64,000 nt of DNA, from NCBI RefSeq assembly GCF_900188405.1, contig NZ_FZOF01000030.1:43834-107833 (forward strand), in the 5' to 3' direction. Source of the DNA: Actinacidiphila glaucinigra (GTDB lineage Bacteria > Actinomycetota > Actinomycetes > Streptomycetales > Streptomycetaceae). Shown here in pieces: positions 33,834 through 42,486 of this stretch. The notes below the pieces were generated by a model. That model had not been told where the DNA came from and ran no database searches. It was given only the letters and a program-made list of their open reading frames with translations. Positions within the stretch are counted from its first letter, which is position 1. Each line of letters starts with the position of its first letter. Position numbers and translations under genes: made by a program.

Positions 33834-34865
33834 ATGACCTGGTTGCTGTACGGAGCGACGGGCTACACCGGCCGTCTGGTCGCGCGGGAGGCCGTGGCCC
33901 GCGGGGAACGCCCGGTGCTCGCGGGCCGGTCGGCCGCCGCGCTGGCCCCGCTCGCGGCCGGACTGGGCCTGGAGCACCGGGTGGTCGGCCTCGGCGACCC
34001 CGCGGCGCTGCGCGCGGCGCTCGCGGACGTGGACGCCGTGGCGCACTGCGCCGGGCCCTTCTCGGCGACGGCGCTGCCGATGGCCGAGGCGTGCCTGGAC
34101 ACCGGTACGCACTACCTCGACATCACCGGTGAGATCGACGTGCTCGAGGCACTGCACGCGATGAACGGCCGGGCCCGCGCGGCGGGCGTGGTCCTACTGC
34201 CCGGGGCGGGGTTCGACGTCGTCCCCACCGACTGCCTGGCAGCCACCGTCGCCGCCGCGCTGCCCGCCGCCACCCGCCTCGACATCGCGTTCGTGGCCGG
34301 CGGGGGCGCGAGTCCCGGCACGGCGCGCTCCGCGCTCGAGGCACTCGACAGGGGCGCCGGCGGCCGCGCCCGCGTCGACGGGGTGATCCGCGACGTCCCG
34401 CTCGGGCACCCCCGGATCACGGCGTCCTTCCGCTCCGGGCCGCGCCGCGTCGCCGGCATCGCCTGGGGCGACGTCAGCACGGCCTACCACTCGACCGGCA
34501 TCCCGAACGTCTCGACGTACACCTGGCTGCCGGGCGCGCCGCTGGTGGCGCGCGTGCTGGGGGTCGGCCCGGTACGGCGGCTGGCCCGCGCGGGGGTCGA
34601 CCGCTTCCTGACCGGCCCCGGCGAACGGGCGCTGAAGCGCGGCCGTTCACAGGTCTGGGCCCGCGCCCGCGACCCCCGCGGCAGCGAGGCCCAGGCGGCA
34701 CTGTCGGCGCCCAACGGCTATGCGCTGACGGTCGATTCGGTGCTGCGCATCGTGACCCGGCTGCCGCGCCTGCCGCACGGCACGCAAACGCCCTCCTCGG
34801 CCCTCGGCGCGGACTTCGTCCTCGAACTGGACGGAGTACGCCGCGACGGACCCCACGTCAGCTGA
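33834..34865 (+). CDS. Saccharopine dehydrogenase-like NAD(P)-binding protein
   Basis: 343 residues. The Rossmann start WLLYGATGYTGRLVAREAV is followed by AGRSAAALAPLAAGLG and DVDAVAHCAGPFSATALPMAEACLDTG (in parts), then HYLDITGEIDVLEALH and GAGFDVVPTDCLA. This is the trans-acting enoyl reductase/saccharopine dehydrogenase-like group, of which some members reduce lipid intermediates. Its length is shorter than lysine-pathway enzymes (about 400). No pathway partner is adjacent. ATG 33834 has only a weak ribosome site. Confidence 0.82.
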   Translation: MTWLLYGATGYTGRLVAREAVARGERPVLAGRSAAALAPLAAGLGLEHRVVGLGDPAALRAALADVDAVAHCAGPFSATALPMAEACLDTGTHYLDITGEIDVLEALHAMNGRARAAGVVLLPGAGFDVVPTDCLAATVAAALPAATRLDIAFVAGGGASPGTARSALEALDRGAGGRARVDGVIRDVPLGHPRITASFRSGPRRVAGIAWGDVSTAYHSTGIPNVSTYTWLPGAPLVARVLGVGPVRRLARAGVDRFLTGPGERALKRGRSQVWARARDPRGSEAQAALSAPNGYALTVDSVLRIVTRLPRLPHGTQTPSSALGADFVLELDGVRRDGPHVS

Positions 34866-34870
34866 CCTCC

Positions 34871-34904
34871 GGCCGCGAAGGGCGCCCCGCCGGCGGGCGC
34901 GGCC
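34871..34904. terminator. Hairpin between convergent genes
   Basis: GGCCGCG and CGCGGCC enclose an inner palindrome CCCGCCGGCGGG, six bases after the stop of the saccharopine dehydrogenase-like gene. The remaining bases to 35027 show no gene. Confidence 0.5.
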
Positions 34905-35027
34905 ACGGCGCGGTACGAGCGTTGGGGCCGACCCCCAACGACCGTGTGGTGAACCCCGGTTCGGAGCCGCACCCGGTGACCCCGCCGCCGAGACGCTCGG
35001 ACCCCGTGGCCCAAGCGGCGCTCCCGG

Positions 35028-36176
35028 CTACGACGGACGCCCCGCCGGCGGGCGCTCGCCCGCGGCGGTGGCGGCCGCCGCCCAGCCTTCCAGGCTCGTG
35101 ACGAAGAGCGCCGCGCAGTCCGGCCAGTGCAGCGCGCTCCGGGCGGTGGCATGGCCGCGGGCGCCCATCGCGCGGCGCAGTTCCGGGTCGTCGCGCAGGC
35201 GGCGGACGGCGTCGGCGGCCGCCGCGGGGGCCCGGAACGGGACGAGGAGGCCGCAGTCGTGCCCGCGGACCAGCTCCGCGGCGAGGGGGTTGGGGGTGCT
35301 CACGACGGGGATCCCGTAGGCCATGTACTCGACGACCTTCGTGGGCCGCGAGTGGCGGTAGTTCGCCTCGTCGCGCAGCAGGGACACCCCGGCGAGGGCG
35401 CCGCGCAGCCGGTCCAGGGCCGCGTCGTTGGGCAGGAAGCCGTGCCAGCGCAGCACGCCGTCGCGGTCGGCCGCCGCCAGCAGTGCGCGGACGTCGCCGT
35501 CGGCGGCGCCGATGAGCTCCACGCGGACGTCCGGGGCCAGCAGCCTTGCCATGGCGACCAGTTCCTCCGCGCCGCGGGCCCGGGATATCTGCCCGAGGTA
35601 GACCACCCGCTCGCCGCCCGGCGCCGGCGGGGGGGCCTCGGGGACGGTGACCAGGTTGGGCACCACGGGGTGCGTACGGCGGAACCGGCCCTGGTAGGCG
35701 TACTCGGCGAGCAGCAGGTGCAGATGCCGCTCGGCGGCGAGTTCCGCCGCCCGCACGACCAGGCGCAGCGGCGGGCGCAGCGGCCGCGGCACCCAGCCCT
35801 TCATCGCGAGGGCGGCGGCGGTGTCCTCGTGGACGTCCCACACCACGGCGGGCCGCCGGGCACCCGTGCGGTGCCAGTGCCGCAGGGTGCGCGGCAGGGT
35901 GAGCAGGAGTTCGGGGTCGTGGAGCACGACGGCGTCGACGGCGGGCCCGCGCCGCGCCAGCAGGCGCCGGGCCTCGCGGACGGCCGCGCGCCGGTCGCGT
36001 CCGGTGGCCCGGGGCAGGTCGACGCCCTCGACCCCGGGGCGGGGCGGGGTCGCCCGTGCGGTGAAGGGCGCGGCGTAGGTGACGGTGTGCCCGTGGGCGA
36101 TGAGGGCGGCTATCTGCCGGTGCAGGATGCGCGCGTCCTCCGGGTGGTGCACGACGGTGACGACCAGTACGTGCAT
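35028..36176 (-). CDS. Glycosyltransferase, GT4-like
   Basis: 382 residues. N-terminal acceptor domain starts MHVLVVTVVHHPEDARILHR and contains VLHDPELLLTLP; donor domain has RVVYLGQISRARGAEELV, RWHGFLPND, and SRPTKVVEYMAYGIPVVSTPN with the E-x7-E type nucleotide-sugar loop. Retaining GT4/GT-B fold; cytoplasmic. Its ATG shares a base with the stop of the UDP-ManNAc dehydrogenase gene (TGATG), third in an operon that starts at 38908. Donor and acceptor sugars are unknown, but UDP-ManNAcA made by the upstream enzyme is an attractive donor. Confidence 0.88.
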   Translation of the reverse strand: MHVLVVTVVHHPEDARILHRQIAALIAHGHTVTYAAPFTARATPPRPGVEGVDLPRATGRDRRAAVREARRLLARRGPAVDAVVLHDPELLLTLPRTLRHWHRTGARRPAVVWDVHEDTAAALAMKGWVPRPLRPPLRLVVRAAELAAERHLHLLLAEYAYQGRFRRTHPVVPNLVTVPEAPPPAPGGERVVYLGQISRARGAEELVAMARLLAPDVRVELIGAADGDVRALLAAADRDGVLRWHGFLPNDAALDRLRGALAGVSLLRDEANYRHSRPTKVVEYMAYGIPVVSTPNPLAAELVRGHDCGLLVPFRAPAAAADAVRRLRDDPELRRAMGARGHATARSALHWPDCAALFVTSLEGWAAAATAAGERPPAGRPS

Positions 36177-37435
36177 CACAGCACCTCGACGTCCGGCCGG
36201 AAGATCCGCCCGCTCGTGTCGAACAGCAGGCGGGCCCGGTCGGCCACCACCTGCAGGTCGTAGGCGCTGTGGTCCTGCAGGAGGATCGTCAGGTCGTACT
36301 CGCGCAGGGCCGCGGCCAGGTCGCCCGCCCTGGTGACGGGCTCGCCGTCGACCTCCCAGACCTCCACGAAGGGGTCGTGGAAGGAGATCCCGGTGCCGAG
36401 CCTGCGCAGCAGCCGCGCCACTGGCACGGCGGGGCTCTCGCGCCGGTCGGCGACGTCGGGTTTGTAGGTGACGCCGAGCAGCAGCACCCGCGAGCCGTGC
36501 AGCGCCTTCCCGGCCGTGTTGAGCAGGTCCTGCGCCCGGCGCACCACGTACTCCGGCATCCGGTGGTTGATCTCCCGGGCGAGTTCGACGAAGCGGAACT
36601 CGTAGCCGAGGGTGCGGACCTTGTACGACAGGTAGTTGGGGTCGATCGGGATGCAGTGGCCGCCGACGCCCGCGCCGGGCCGGAAGGCCTGGAAGCCGAA
36701 GGGCTTGGTGGCCGCGCAGTCGATGGCGTTCCAGATGTCCACGCCAAGTTCGCGGCAGAGCACGGCCAGTTCGTTGACGAGGGCGATGTTGACGTGGCGG
36801 TAGGTGTTCTCGAGCAGCTTGGCCATCTCGGCCTCGCGGGTGCCCTTGGCCCGGACGACGGTGTCGACGAGCTTGCCGTAGAACGCGACGGCGCGCGCCG
36901 CGCACCCGGGGGTGTGCCCGCCGACGATCTTCGGGGTGTCGCGGAGGCTGTGGGTGAGGTTGCCCGGGTCGATGCGCTCGGGTGAGAAGGCGAGGGCGAA
37001 GTCCGGCCCGGCGCGCAGTCCAGAGCCCTCCTCGAGGATGGGCCGGACGACCTCGTCGGTGGTGCCGGGGTAGGTCGTCGACTCCAGGACGACCAGGACG
37101 CCGGGACGCAGCCGCGCGGCGACCGCCTCGACGGCCCCGGTGACCGCGGTGAGGTCGGGGCCGCCGTCCGCGGACAGCGGGGTGGGGACGCAGATGACGA
37201 TGGTCTGCGCCTCCCCCAGGCACTCATGGCCGGTGGTGGCGGTGAACCCGGCGGCCAGCATGTGCCGCAGATCGGCGTCGGAGACGTCGTCCACGTGCGA
37301 GCGGCCGGAGTTGAGGGCGTCCACCACCACGGGGTCCAGATCGTGTCCGACGACGCTCAGCCCCACCGCCGCGGCTTCCCTGGCGAGAGGCAGACCGACG
37401 TACCCGAGACCTACGACTGCGAGTTGCACCGTCAT
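36176..37435 (-). CDS. wecC: UDP-N-acetyl-D-mannosamine dehydrogenase-like nucleotide-sugar dehydrogenase
   Basis: 419 residues. LAVVGLGYVGLPLAREAA is the NAD site; ESTTYPGTTDEVV, KLLENTYRHVNIALVNELA and PGAGVGGHCIPIDPNYL (catalytic Cys) are diagnostic of the WecC/WbpA branch, and the C-terminal domain has LGVTYKPDVADRRESPA. It oxidises a UDP-HexNAc at C6 twice to the uronate. As UDP-GlcNAc 2-epimerase is encoded divergently, the substrate is probably UDP-ManNAc and the product UDP-ManNAcA. Second gene in its operon, 19 nt after the first glycosyltransferase. Confidence 0.92.
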   Translation of the reverse strand: MTVQLAVVGLGYVGLPLAREAAAVGLSVVGHDLDPVVVDALNSGRSHVDDVSDADLRHMLAAGFTATTGHECLGEAQTIVICVPTPLSADGGPDLTAVTGAVEAVAARLRPGVLVVLESTTYPGTTDEVVRPILEEGSGLRAGPDFALAFSPERIDPGNLTHSLRDTPKIVGGHTPGCAARAVAFYGKLVDTVVRAKGTREAEMAKLLENTYRHVNIALVNELAVLCRELGVDIWNAIDCAATKPFGFQAFRPGAGVGGHCIPIDPNYLSYKVRTLGYEFRFVELAREINHRMPEYVVRRAQDLLNTAGKALHGSRVLLLGVTYKPDVADRRESPAVPVARLLRRLGTGISFHDPFVEVWEVDGEPVTRAGDLAAALREYDLTILLQDHSAYDLQVVADRARLLFDTSGRIFRPDVEVL

Positions 37436-37453
37436 GCCGCACCATCCAGAGCG

Positions 37454-38908
37454 CTATACGGCCCCCAGACCGCGGTAGGCGTCGCGCGTCCGCCCCGCGA
37501 TGTGTGCCCACGTACGGTCGCGGGCCACTCGTGCGCGGGCGGCGTCACCCATCATCCGCCGTCGATTCGGACTATAGAGCAATATTTCGAGCGCATCTGC
37601 CCAGGCTTGTACGTCTCCTGGCGGAATCAACCTTCCGTTCACCTGGTCTTCGACCAACTCACCCATCGCCGCGACATCACTCGCCGCGACGGTAAGACCG
37701 CCGGCCATGGCCTCCACCGGCTTGAGCGGGGTCACGAGCCGGCACACCCGCTCCGCCGTCCGGGGGACCGCGAAGACGTCCAGCACGGCATGGTGGGCCC
37801 GCACCTCGGCGTACGGCACACGCCCCGTGAACAGGGCGGCGTCCCGCAGGCCGAGCCCGGCCGCCTGCCGCTCCAGCGCGGCCCGGTGCGGGCCGTCCCC
37901 CACGATCAGCAGGCGCAGCGGCACCCCCCGGCGGCGCAGTTCGGCCCCGGCGCTCAGCAGGGTGCCGACGCCCTCGTGGGGCGTGAGCGTGGAGACCGTG
38001 CCCACGACCATCTCGCCGGGGTCGATGCCGAGACGGGTGCGCAGGTCACCGGGGTCGGGCAGGGGCTGGAGGAACACCTCGTCCACGGCGTTGGGCACGA
38101 CCCGCACCCGGTCCTCGGGGACCCCCCGGGAGACGATCTCCTCCTTCATGGCCTCGCCGAGGGTGAGCACCAGGTCCGCGGCCTTCATGCAGTGCGTCTC
38201 CAGGGCGCGCCGCTCCCGGTAGGACGCGCTGTCACGGCCCCGGCCGGGCCCCTGGGTCAGCCAGGTCTCCTCCAGGAAGCCGCGCACCTCGTAGACGACC
38301 GGCAGGCCGAACGATTCGCGCAGCGCGAGGGCCACTCGGCCATTCGGGTGATCGGTGGCCGCGTGCAGGACCGCGGGGCGGAGCCGTTCGACGAGCCGGG
38401 CGGCGAGTTCGGCGTTGCGGGCGAGGGCGGCCTCCGGGGTCCCCGGCATCCGCAGGGGCAGCAGGCGGTGGTAGGGCACCCCGTCCACGACCTGCGCGGG
38501 CCGTCCGTCCCAGATCCCCTGGGCGACGGGGAAGCCCAGCCGGGTGACGACCTGCGGGTCCAGGCCCGCCTGCCGCTGGGCGCGTGCGACGGCGTGCGTC
38601 CTGACGGTGTAGCCGGCGTTGCGGTACGGCAGGGAGTTGGTGACCAGGTGCAGCACCCGCCCCGGCACCGGCGCACCCGGGACGCCGGCCGGGGCGGGCA
38701 CGCCGCGCGGGCCGTACCGGGAAGCGCCGCCGCGCCCGCGGTGCGGATCGCGCTCGGGCAGCCGGGCCAGCGCCCGCCGGGCGGGCCGCCGCGCCGGGCC
38801 CGGGGCGACCCGCAGGGCCAGGGACGCGGCGCGCACCGGGTCGTCCCGCAGATGACGTACCGCCACAGAGGCGGCGAGAATCAAGGCACGAAGAGTACGA
38901 CGACGCAC
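37454..38908 (-). CDS. Glycosyltransferase, GT4 family
   Basis: 484 residues starting at GTG 38908 behind GGTGGG. A hydrophobic N-terminal helix (LRALILAASVAVRHL) and an Arg/Pro-rich linker to residue 80 may tether it to the membrane. The catalytic part begins VLHLVTNSLPYRNAGYTVRT and includes VYEVRGFLEETW, NAVDEVFLQP, VGTVSTLTPHEGVGTLL, LLIVGDGPHRAALE and LKPVEAMAGGLTVAASD, standard GT4 signatures. First gene of the minus-strand half of the glycan cluster; only 38 bases separate it from the divergent epimerase gene, so both operons share one tight promoter region. Confidence 0.9.
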   Translation of the reverse strand: MRRRTLRALILAASVAVRHLRDDPVRAASLALRVAPGPARRPARRALARLPERDPHRGRGGASRYGPRGVPAPAGVPGAPVPGRVLHLVTNSLPYRNAGYTVRTHAVARAQRQAGLDPQVVTRLGFPVAQGIWDGRPAQVVDGVPYHRLLPLRMPGTPEAALARNAELAARLVERLRPAVLHAATDHPNGRVALALRESFGLPVVYEVRGFLEETWLTQGPGRGRDSASYRERRALETHCMKAADLVLTLGEAMKEEIVSRGVPEDRVRVVPNAVDEVFLQPLPDPGDLRTRLGIDPGEMVVGTVSTLTPHEGVGTLLSAGAELRRRGVPLRLLIVGDGPHRAALERQAAGLGLRDAALFTGRVPYAEVRAHHAVLDVFAVPRTAERVCRLVTPLKPVEAMAGGLTVAASDVAAMGELVEDQVNGRLIPPGDVQAWADALEILLYSPNRRRMMGDAARARVARDRTWAHIAGRTRDAYRGLGAV

Positions 38909-38946
38909 ATTCCCACCCTAAGCACGTCCAGCCAACGGGAGGCATC

Positions 38947-40032
38947 GTGCTCGGCTCGGTAGTCCACGTGGTCGGTGCCCGGCCCAACTTCGTCAAGGCC
39001 GCCCCGGTCGTCGCCGCGCTGCGCGCGGCCGGGCAGCCGCAGTCGGTGGTGCACACCGGACAGCACTACGACGAGCGCATGTCGCACGTCTTCTTCCGGG
39101 AGCTCGGCCTGCCCGAGCCGGACGTGGACCTCGGCGTCGGTTCCGGCAGCCACGCCCGGCAGACCGCCGCCCTGCTGACCGCGCTGGAGGACGAACTGTC
39201 GGCCCGCGCGCCCGCCCTGGTCACGGTCTACGGGGACGTCAACTCCACGCTCGCGGCCGCGCTGGTCGCCGCCAAGCTGGGACTGCCCGTGGCGCACGTG
39301 GAGGCGGGTCTGCGCAGCTTCGACATGACGATGCCGGAGGAGGTCAACCGCCGGCTGACGGACCAGCTCTCCGACCTGCTCTTCGCCACCAGCCCGGAGG
39401 CGGTGGGCCATCTGGCGGACGAGGGTGTGGACACCGCCCGGGTGCACTTCGTCGGCAACCCGATGATCGACACCCTCCTGGCCCATCTGCCGCGCTTCGA
39501 CCCGGAGGCCGCGCGCACCGCCCACGGTCTGCCCGGCCGCTACGGCGTCGTGACGCTGCACCGGCCCGCCAACGTCGACGACCCGGCCGCCGCGGCGGCC
39601 GCCGTGGCGGCGCTGCGCGAGGCGGCGCGGCACCTTGAGCTGGCAGTCCCGCTGCACCCGCGCGGCCGGGCCGCTCTGGAGGCGGCGGGGCTCGGCGACG
39701 CGCCCGGCATCCGGATCCTGGAGCCGCTGGGCTATCTGGAGTTCATGGGGCTGCTGCGGGGCGCCGCCGCGGTGGTCACCGACTCGGGCGGGGTGCAGGA
39801 GGAGACCACCGTCCTGGGTGTGCCCTGCCTGACGCTGCGTCCGAACACCGAGCGGCCGGTGACGGTCACCCACGGCACGAACCGCCTCGTGACCCCCGAC
39901 GGGCTGGCCCCCGCCCTGCGCAAGGCCCTGGACGGCGATGCCCCCGCCTGCGAGGGCCCCCCGCTGTGGGACGGCCGCTCGGGGCCCCGCATCGCCCGTG
40001 TCATCACCGAGTGGCTGGACCACCATGTCTGA
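38947..40032 (+). CDS. wecB: UDP-N-acetylglucosamine 2-epimerase (non-hydrolysing)
   Basis: 361 residues. VVGARPNFVKAAPVVAAL, HTGQHYDERMSHVFF, VYGDVNSTLAAALVAAKL, HVEAGLRSFDMTMPEEVNRR and TDSGGVQEETTVLGVPCLTLR are the family signatures, with active-site Asp/Glu/His conserved. It interconverts UDP-GlcNAc and UDP-ManNAc, feeding the dehydrogenase encoded at 36176-37435. GTG 38947 has GGGAGG 4 nt upstream. Its stop overlaps the following methyltransferase-like gene. A missing internal piece is not evident; length is normal. Confidence 0.95.
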   Translation: MLGSVVHVVGARPNFVKAAPVVAALRAAGQPQSVVHTGQHYDERMSHVFFRELGLPEPDVDLGVGSGSHARQTAALLTALEDELSARAPALVTVYGDVNSTLAAALVAAKLGLPVAHVEAGLRSFDMTMPEEVNRRLTDQLSDLLFATSPEAVGHLADEGVDTARVHFVGNPMIDTLLAHLPRFDPEAARTAHGLPGRYGVVTLHRPANVDDPAAAAAAVAALREAARHLELAVPLHPRGRAALEAAGLGDAPGIRILEPLGYLEFMGLLRGAAAVVTDSGGVQEETTVLGVPCLTLRPNTERPVTVTHGTNRLVTPDGLAPALRKALDGDAPACEGPPLWDGRSGPRIARVITEWLDHHV

Positions 40033-40666
40033 GCCGCGCCCGCGCCACCCGCTCGCGTCCGGGGACGGCCGCCCCGGCGGGCACGAGGACCTCGGCCGCG
40101 GCGGCCCCGACGGCCTCGACCGGCCGGGGAACGAGATCTTCGACGCCCTGCGGGTCGCGGAGGTGCTGCGCATCGCCGGCGACGGCGAGAGCGCCAACGA
40201 CCGGCCGCTCGTGCTCGACGCGAGCTGCGGCGAGGGGCACTTCGCGCGGGCCCTGGCCCGCTGCGGCCACCTCGTCGACGCGATCGACGCCGGCCCCTCG
40301 GCGGTGTACCGCTGCCGCGCGCTCGGCGGCGGCCCCCGCTACGCGGTGGCGGAGATGTCGCAGTGGCGCAGCCCGTGGCTGTACGACGTGGTGCTCGCCG
40401 TGGACGTGCTGTTCCGCGTCCTCGACGACGCCGCCTGGCGGGCCGCGCTGGTCAACCTCGGCTCCCTCGTCCGGCTGACCGGCCGGCTGGTCGTCACCGA
40501 CGAGGACGCGCCCGGGCGCGTGGCGCGCGGCGACCGCGTCCTGCACCGCCCGGCGGCCGAGTACCGGGCCGCCGTCGAACCGCTCGGTCTGCGCTACGGC
40601 GGCTTCACGCCGTACCGTTTCCGGGAGAGCAGGGTCGGTTTCCACGTCTTCACGAGGACCTCCTGA
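40025..40666 (+). CDS. SAM-dependent methyltransferase-like protein
   Basis: 213 residues. A class I methyltransferase core is visible: VLDASCGEGHFARALARCG (motif I, with D-x-S-C-G-E-G in place of the common D-x-G-x-G-x-G), VDAIDAGPSAVYRCRALG (motif II, acidic residue), and LYDVVLAVDVLFRVLDD (motif IV). The first 40 residues are low-complexity. It starts inside the wecB gene (8-base overlap) and overlaps the next gene as TGATG. A role in modifying the glycan, for example O-methylation, is inferred from position only. Confidence 0.8.
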   Translation: MSEPRPRHPLASGDGRPGGHEDLGRGGPDGLDRPGNEIFDALRVAEVLRIAGDGESANDRPLVLDASCGEGHFARALARCGHLVDAIDAGPSAVYRCRALGGGPRYAVAEMSQWRSPWLYDVVLAVDVLFRVLDDAAWRAALVNLGSLVRLTGRLVVTDEDAPGRVARGDRVLHRPAAEYRAAVEPLGLRYGGFTPYRFRESRVGFHVFTRTS

Positions 40667-42486
40667 TGCGCCTTCTCGATCTGCTCCACCCGCACCTGGA
40701 CGGGGTGACCGAGGTCGTCGACGCGACCGGCGGCGGCATCCCGCTCGGACCGTATCTGCACCTTCCCGAGGGCGTGCGGCTGCGCCCCTCCCCGCCCGGT
40801 GACGGGGAACCGGTCGGCGACGGTCGGCTGGCTCTGCTCAGCTACGGCCCCGACCCCGGCCGGCACGGCGACGAGGACGCGTACCTGGCGGCGCTGCGGC
40901 GCATGCGGCCGGGCGGCAAGGGCCTGATCGTGTTCGGCCACCCCGGCGCCGAACTGCCGTACCACCGGCTGCTCGACTCCCTGGTGGCGCAGCGCTGCCA
41001 GGTGCTGCGGGCGGCCGGTCTCGACTACCTGCACCTGTACGGCGGCGCGGTGTTCACCTGCACCGAGTCGCTGCTGCCGCTCCTGGACCCGGCCGGGCGG
41101 CCGGTGCCCGGCGGGGACGCCACGGCGCTTCGGCTGGCCGGCGAGTACGTGCTGGCGGAGTTCGTGTCGCGCGCCGAACGGGCCCGGCTGCTGGAGCTGG
41201 AGCGGCGGCACGAGGAGGACGGCCGCGTCCTGGAGTCGCTGCGGGACGGCACGGACGGTGAGCGGACGGGGGCCGTCACGCGCGAGCGCGACCGGCTCGC
41301 GGCGGAGCTGCGGCGCGCCCGGGAGCGCATCGGGGTGCTGGAGGCCCGGATCACCATGCTGCAGGGCTCGACCTCGCTGAGGGTGGGCCAGGCGCTGGTC
41401 TCGGCCGCCCGGTCCCCGTTGCGCGGCTCGAAGCGGCTGCCCGGCGAGCTGTACGGGATGTGGCGCGGCCGCGGCAAGGGCGGCCGTCCGTCGCCGGCCC
41501 GGCCCGGCGGGCCGGCCACCGGCGCGGCGGCGCAGGCCGGTGGGGCCGACCCGGCGGCCGACGGGCACCTGCACCTGGCCCACCGGGCGTTCACTGCCGG
41601 CCCCCGCGACCGGCTGGTCGTCGCCGGCGTGCTGGACGCCGCGACCGCCGCCGACTTCGGCCATGACGCCGTCGTCAACCGCGCGCTGCCGCACGACGCC
41701 CGGCAGGTCGCCGAACGCACCGACCCGGATGTGCTCGTCGTGCAGCTCAGCGCCTGTCTGTCCGGCCCGTGGGCGCACACCGGCACCGGCGCCGCCCCCG
41801 ACCTGGACCGTCGGCTGGCCGAACTCCTCGCCACCGCCCACGCGCTCGGCCGCACCGCCGTGCTGTGGCGGGACGCGCCCGCCTCCGTCGCACCGGGCCT
41901 GGCCCCCTTCCCCTGGGACGCCGTGCTCGACGGGGACACCGGGGTGCAGCCGGCCCGGCTGGACCCGGCGGCGGTGGACCGCGCCGGACTCCGGGAGATC
42001 TTCGTCTCCCGGGCCACCCGGGTCCGGCTGTCGGAGCTCGCCAGGATCGCCGGGGCGCCGGACCCGCTGGACGCCCGGCGGGTGGCCGTGCTGTCCGCCC
42101 CGCGGGACGACGCCGAGATCTCTCGCCTGGTCGCGCAGGTCATGGCGCAGCGGCACCGCCCCGCCGAGGTGCTGGTGCCGACGCCCGGGCCGGCCTACGC
42201 GGAGCTCACCGCGGGCGGGGTCACCGTACGGGCCGCGGCGGACGGGCCGGGCGCGCCCTGGATCGCCGACTGGTCGGACCTCGCGGAGGAACGGTCGGCG
42301 GTCCACCTGCTGGACCTGATGTGCGCCCAGGAGTGCTCCGGGGCCGACGCGGTGGCCTTCAGCGCGCACACCGCGGGCTTCGTGCCGCACGTCAACGGCT
42401 TCCGCCCGGCGCTGGTGCGCGGGACGCTCTGGCCGTCCCCCGAGGCGGGGCGGCTGTTCACCATCCGCCCGGAGGAGGTCCGATGA
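40666..42486 (+). CDS. Unknown glycan-cluster protein with coiled coil
   Basis: 606 residues in three parts. Residues 1-150 look like a truncated methyltransferase or nucleotide-binding fold (LLDLLHPHLDGVTEVVDATG, RRMRPGGKGLIVFGHPG). Residues about 165-235 are a charged coiled coil (RARLLELERRHEEDGRVL and further heptads) ending in the ARITMLQGSTSLRVGQAL motif common to polysaccharide-cluster proteins, where such coils often measure or anchor the polymerising complex. Residues 290-606 resemble glycosyltransferase/receptor-like alpha/beta domains but lack motifs I can name. Translation is coupled on both sides (TGATG and ATGA). Confidence 0.75.
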   Translation: MRLLDLLHPHLDGVTEVVDATGGGIPLGPYLHLPEGVRLRPSPPGDGEPVGDGRLALLSYGPDPGRHGDEDAYLAALRRMRPGGKGLIVFGHPGAELPYHRLLDSLVAQRCQVLRAAGLDYLHLYGGAVFTCTESLLPLLDPAGRPVPGGDATALRLAGEYVLAEFVSRAERARLLELERRHEEDGRVLESLRDGTDGERTGAVTRERDRLAAELRRARERIGVLEARITMLQGSTSLRVGQALVSAARSPLRGSKRLPGELYGMWRGRGKGGRPSPARPGGPATGAAAQAGGADPAADGHLHLAHRAFTAGPRDRLVVAGVLDAATAADFGHDAVVNRALPHDARQVAERTDPDVLVVQLSACLSGPWAHTGTGAAPDLDRRLAELLATAHALGRTAVLWRDAPASVAPGLAPFPWDAVLDGDTGVQPARLDPAAVDRAGLREIFVSRATRVRLSELARIAGAPDPLDARRVAVLSAPRDDAEISRLVAQVMAQRHRPAEVLVPTPGPAYAELTAGGVTVRAAADGPGAPWIADWSDLAEERSAVHLLDLMCAQECSGADAVAFSAHTAGFVPHVNGFRPALVRGTLWPSPEAGRLFTIRPEEVR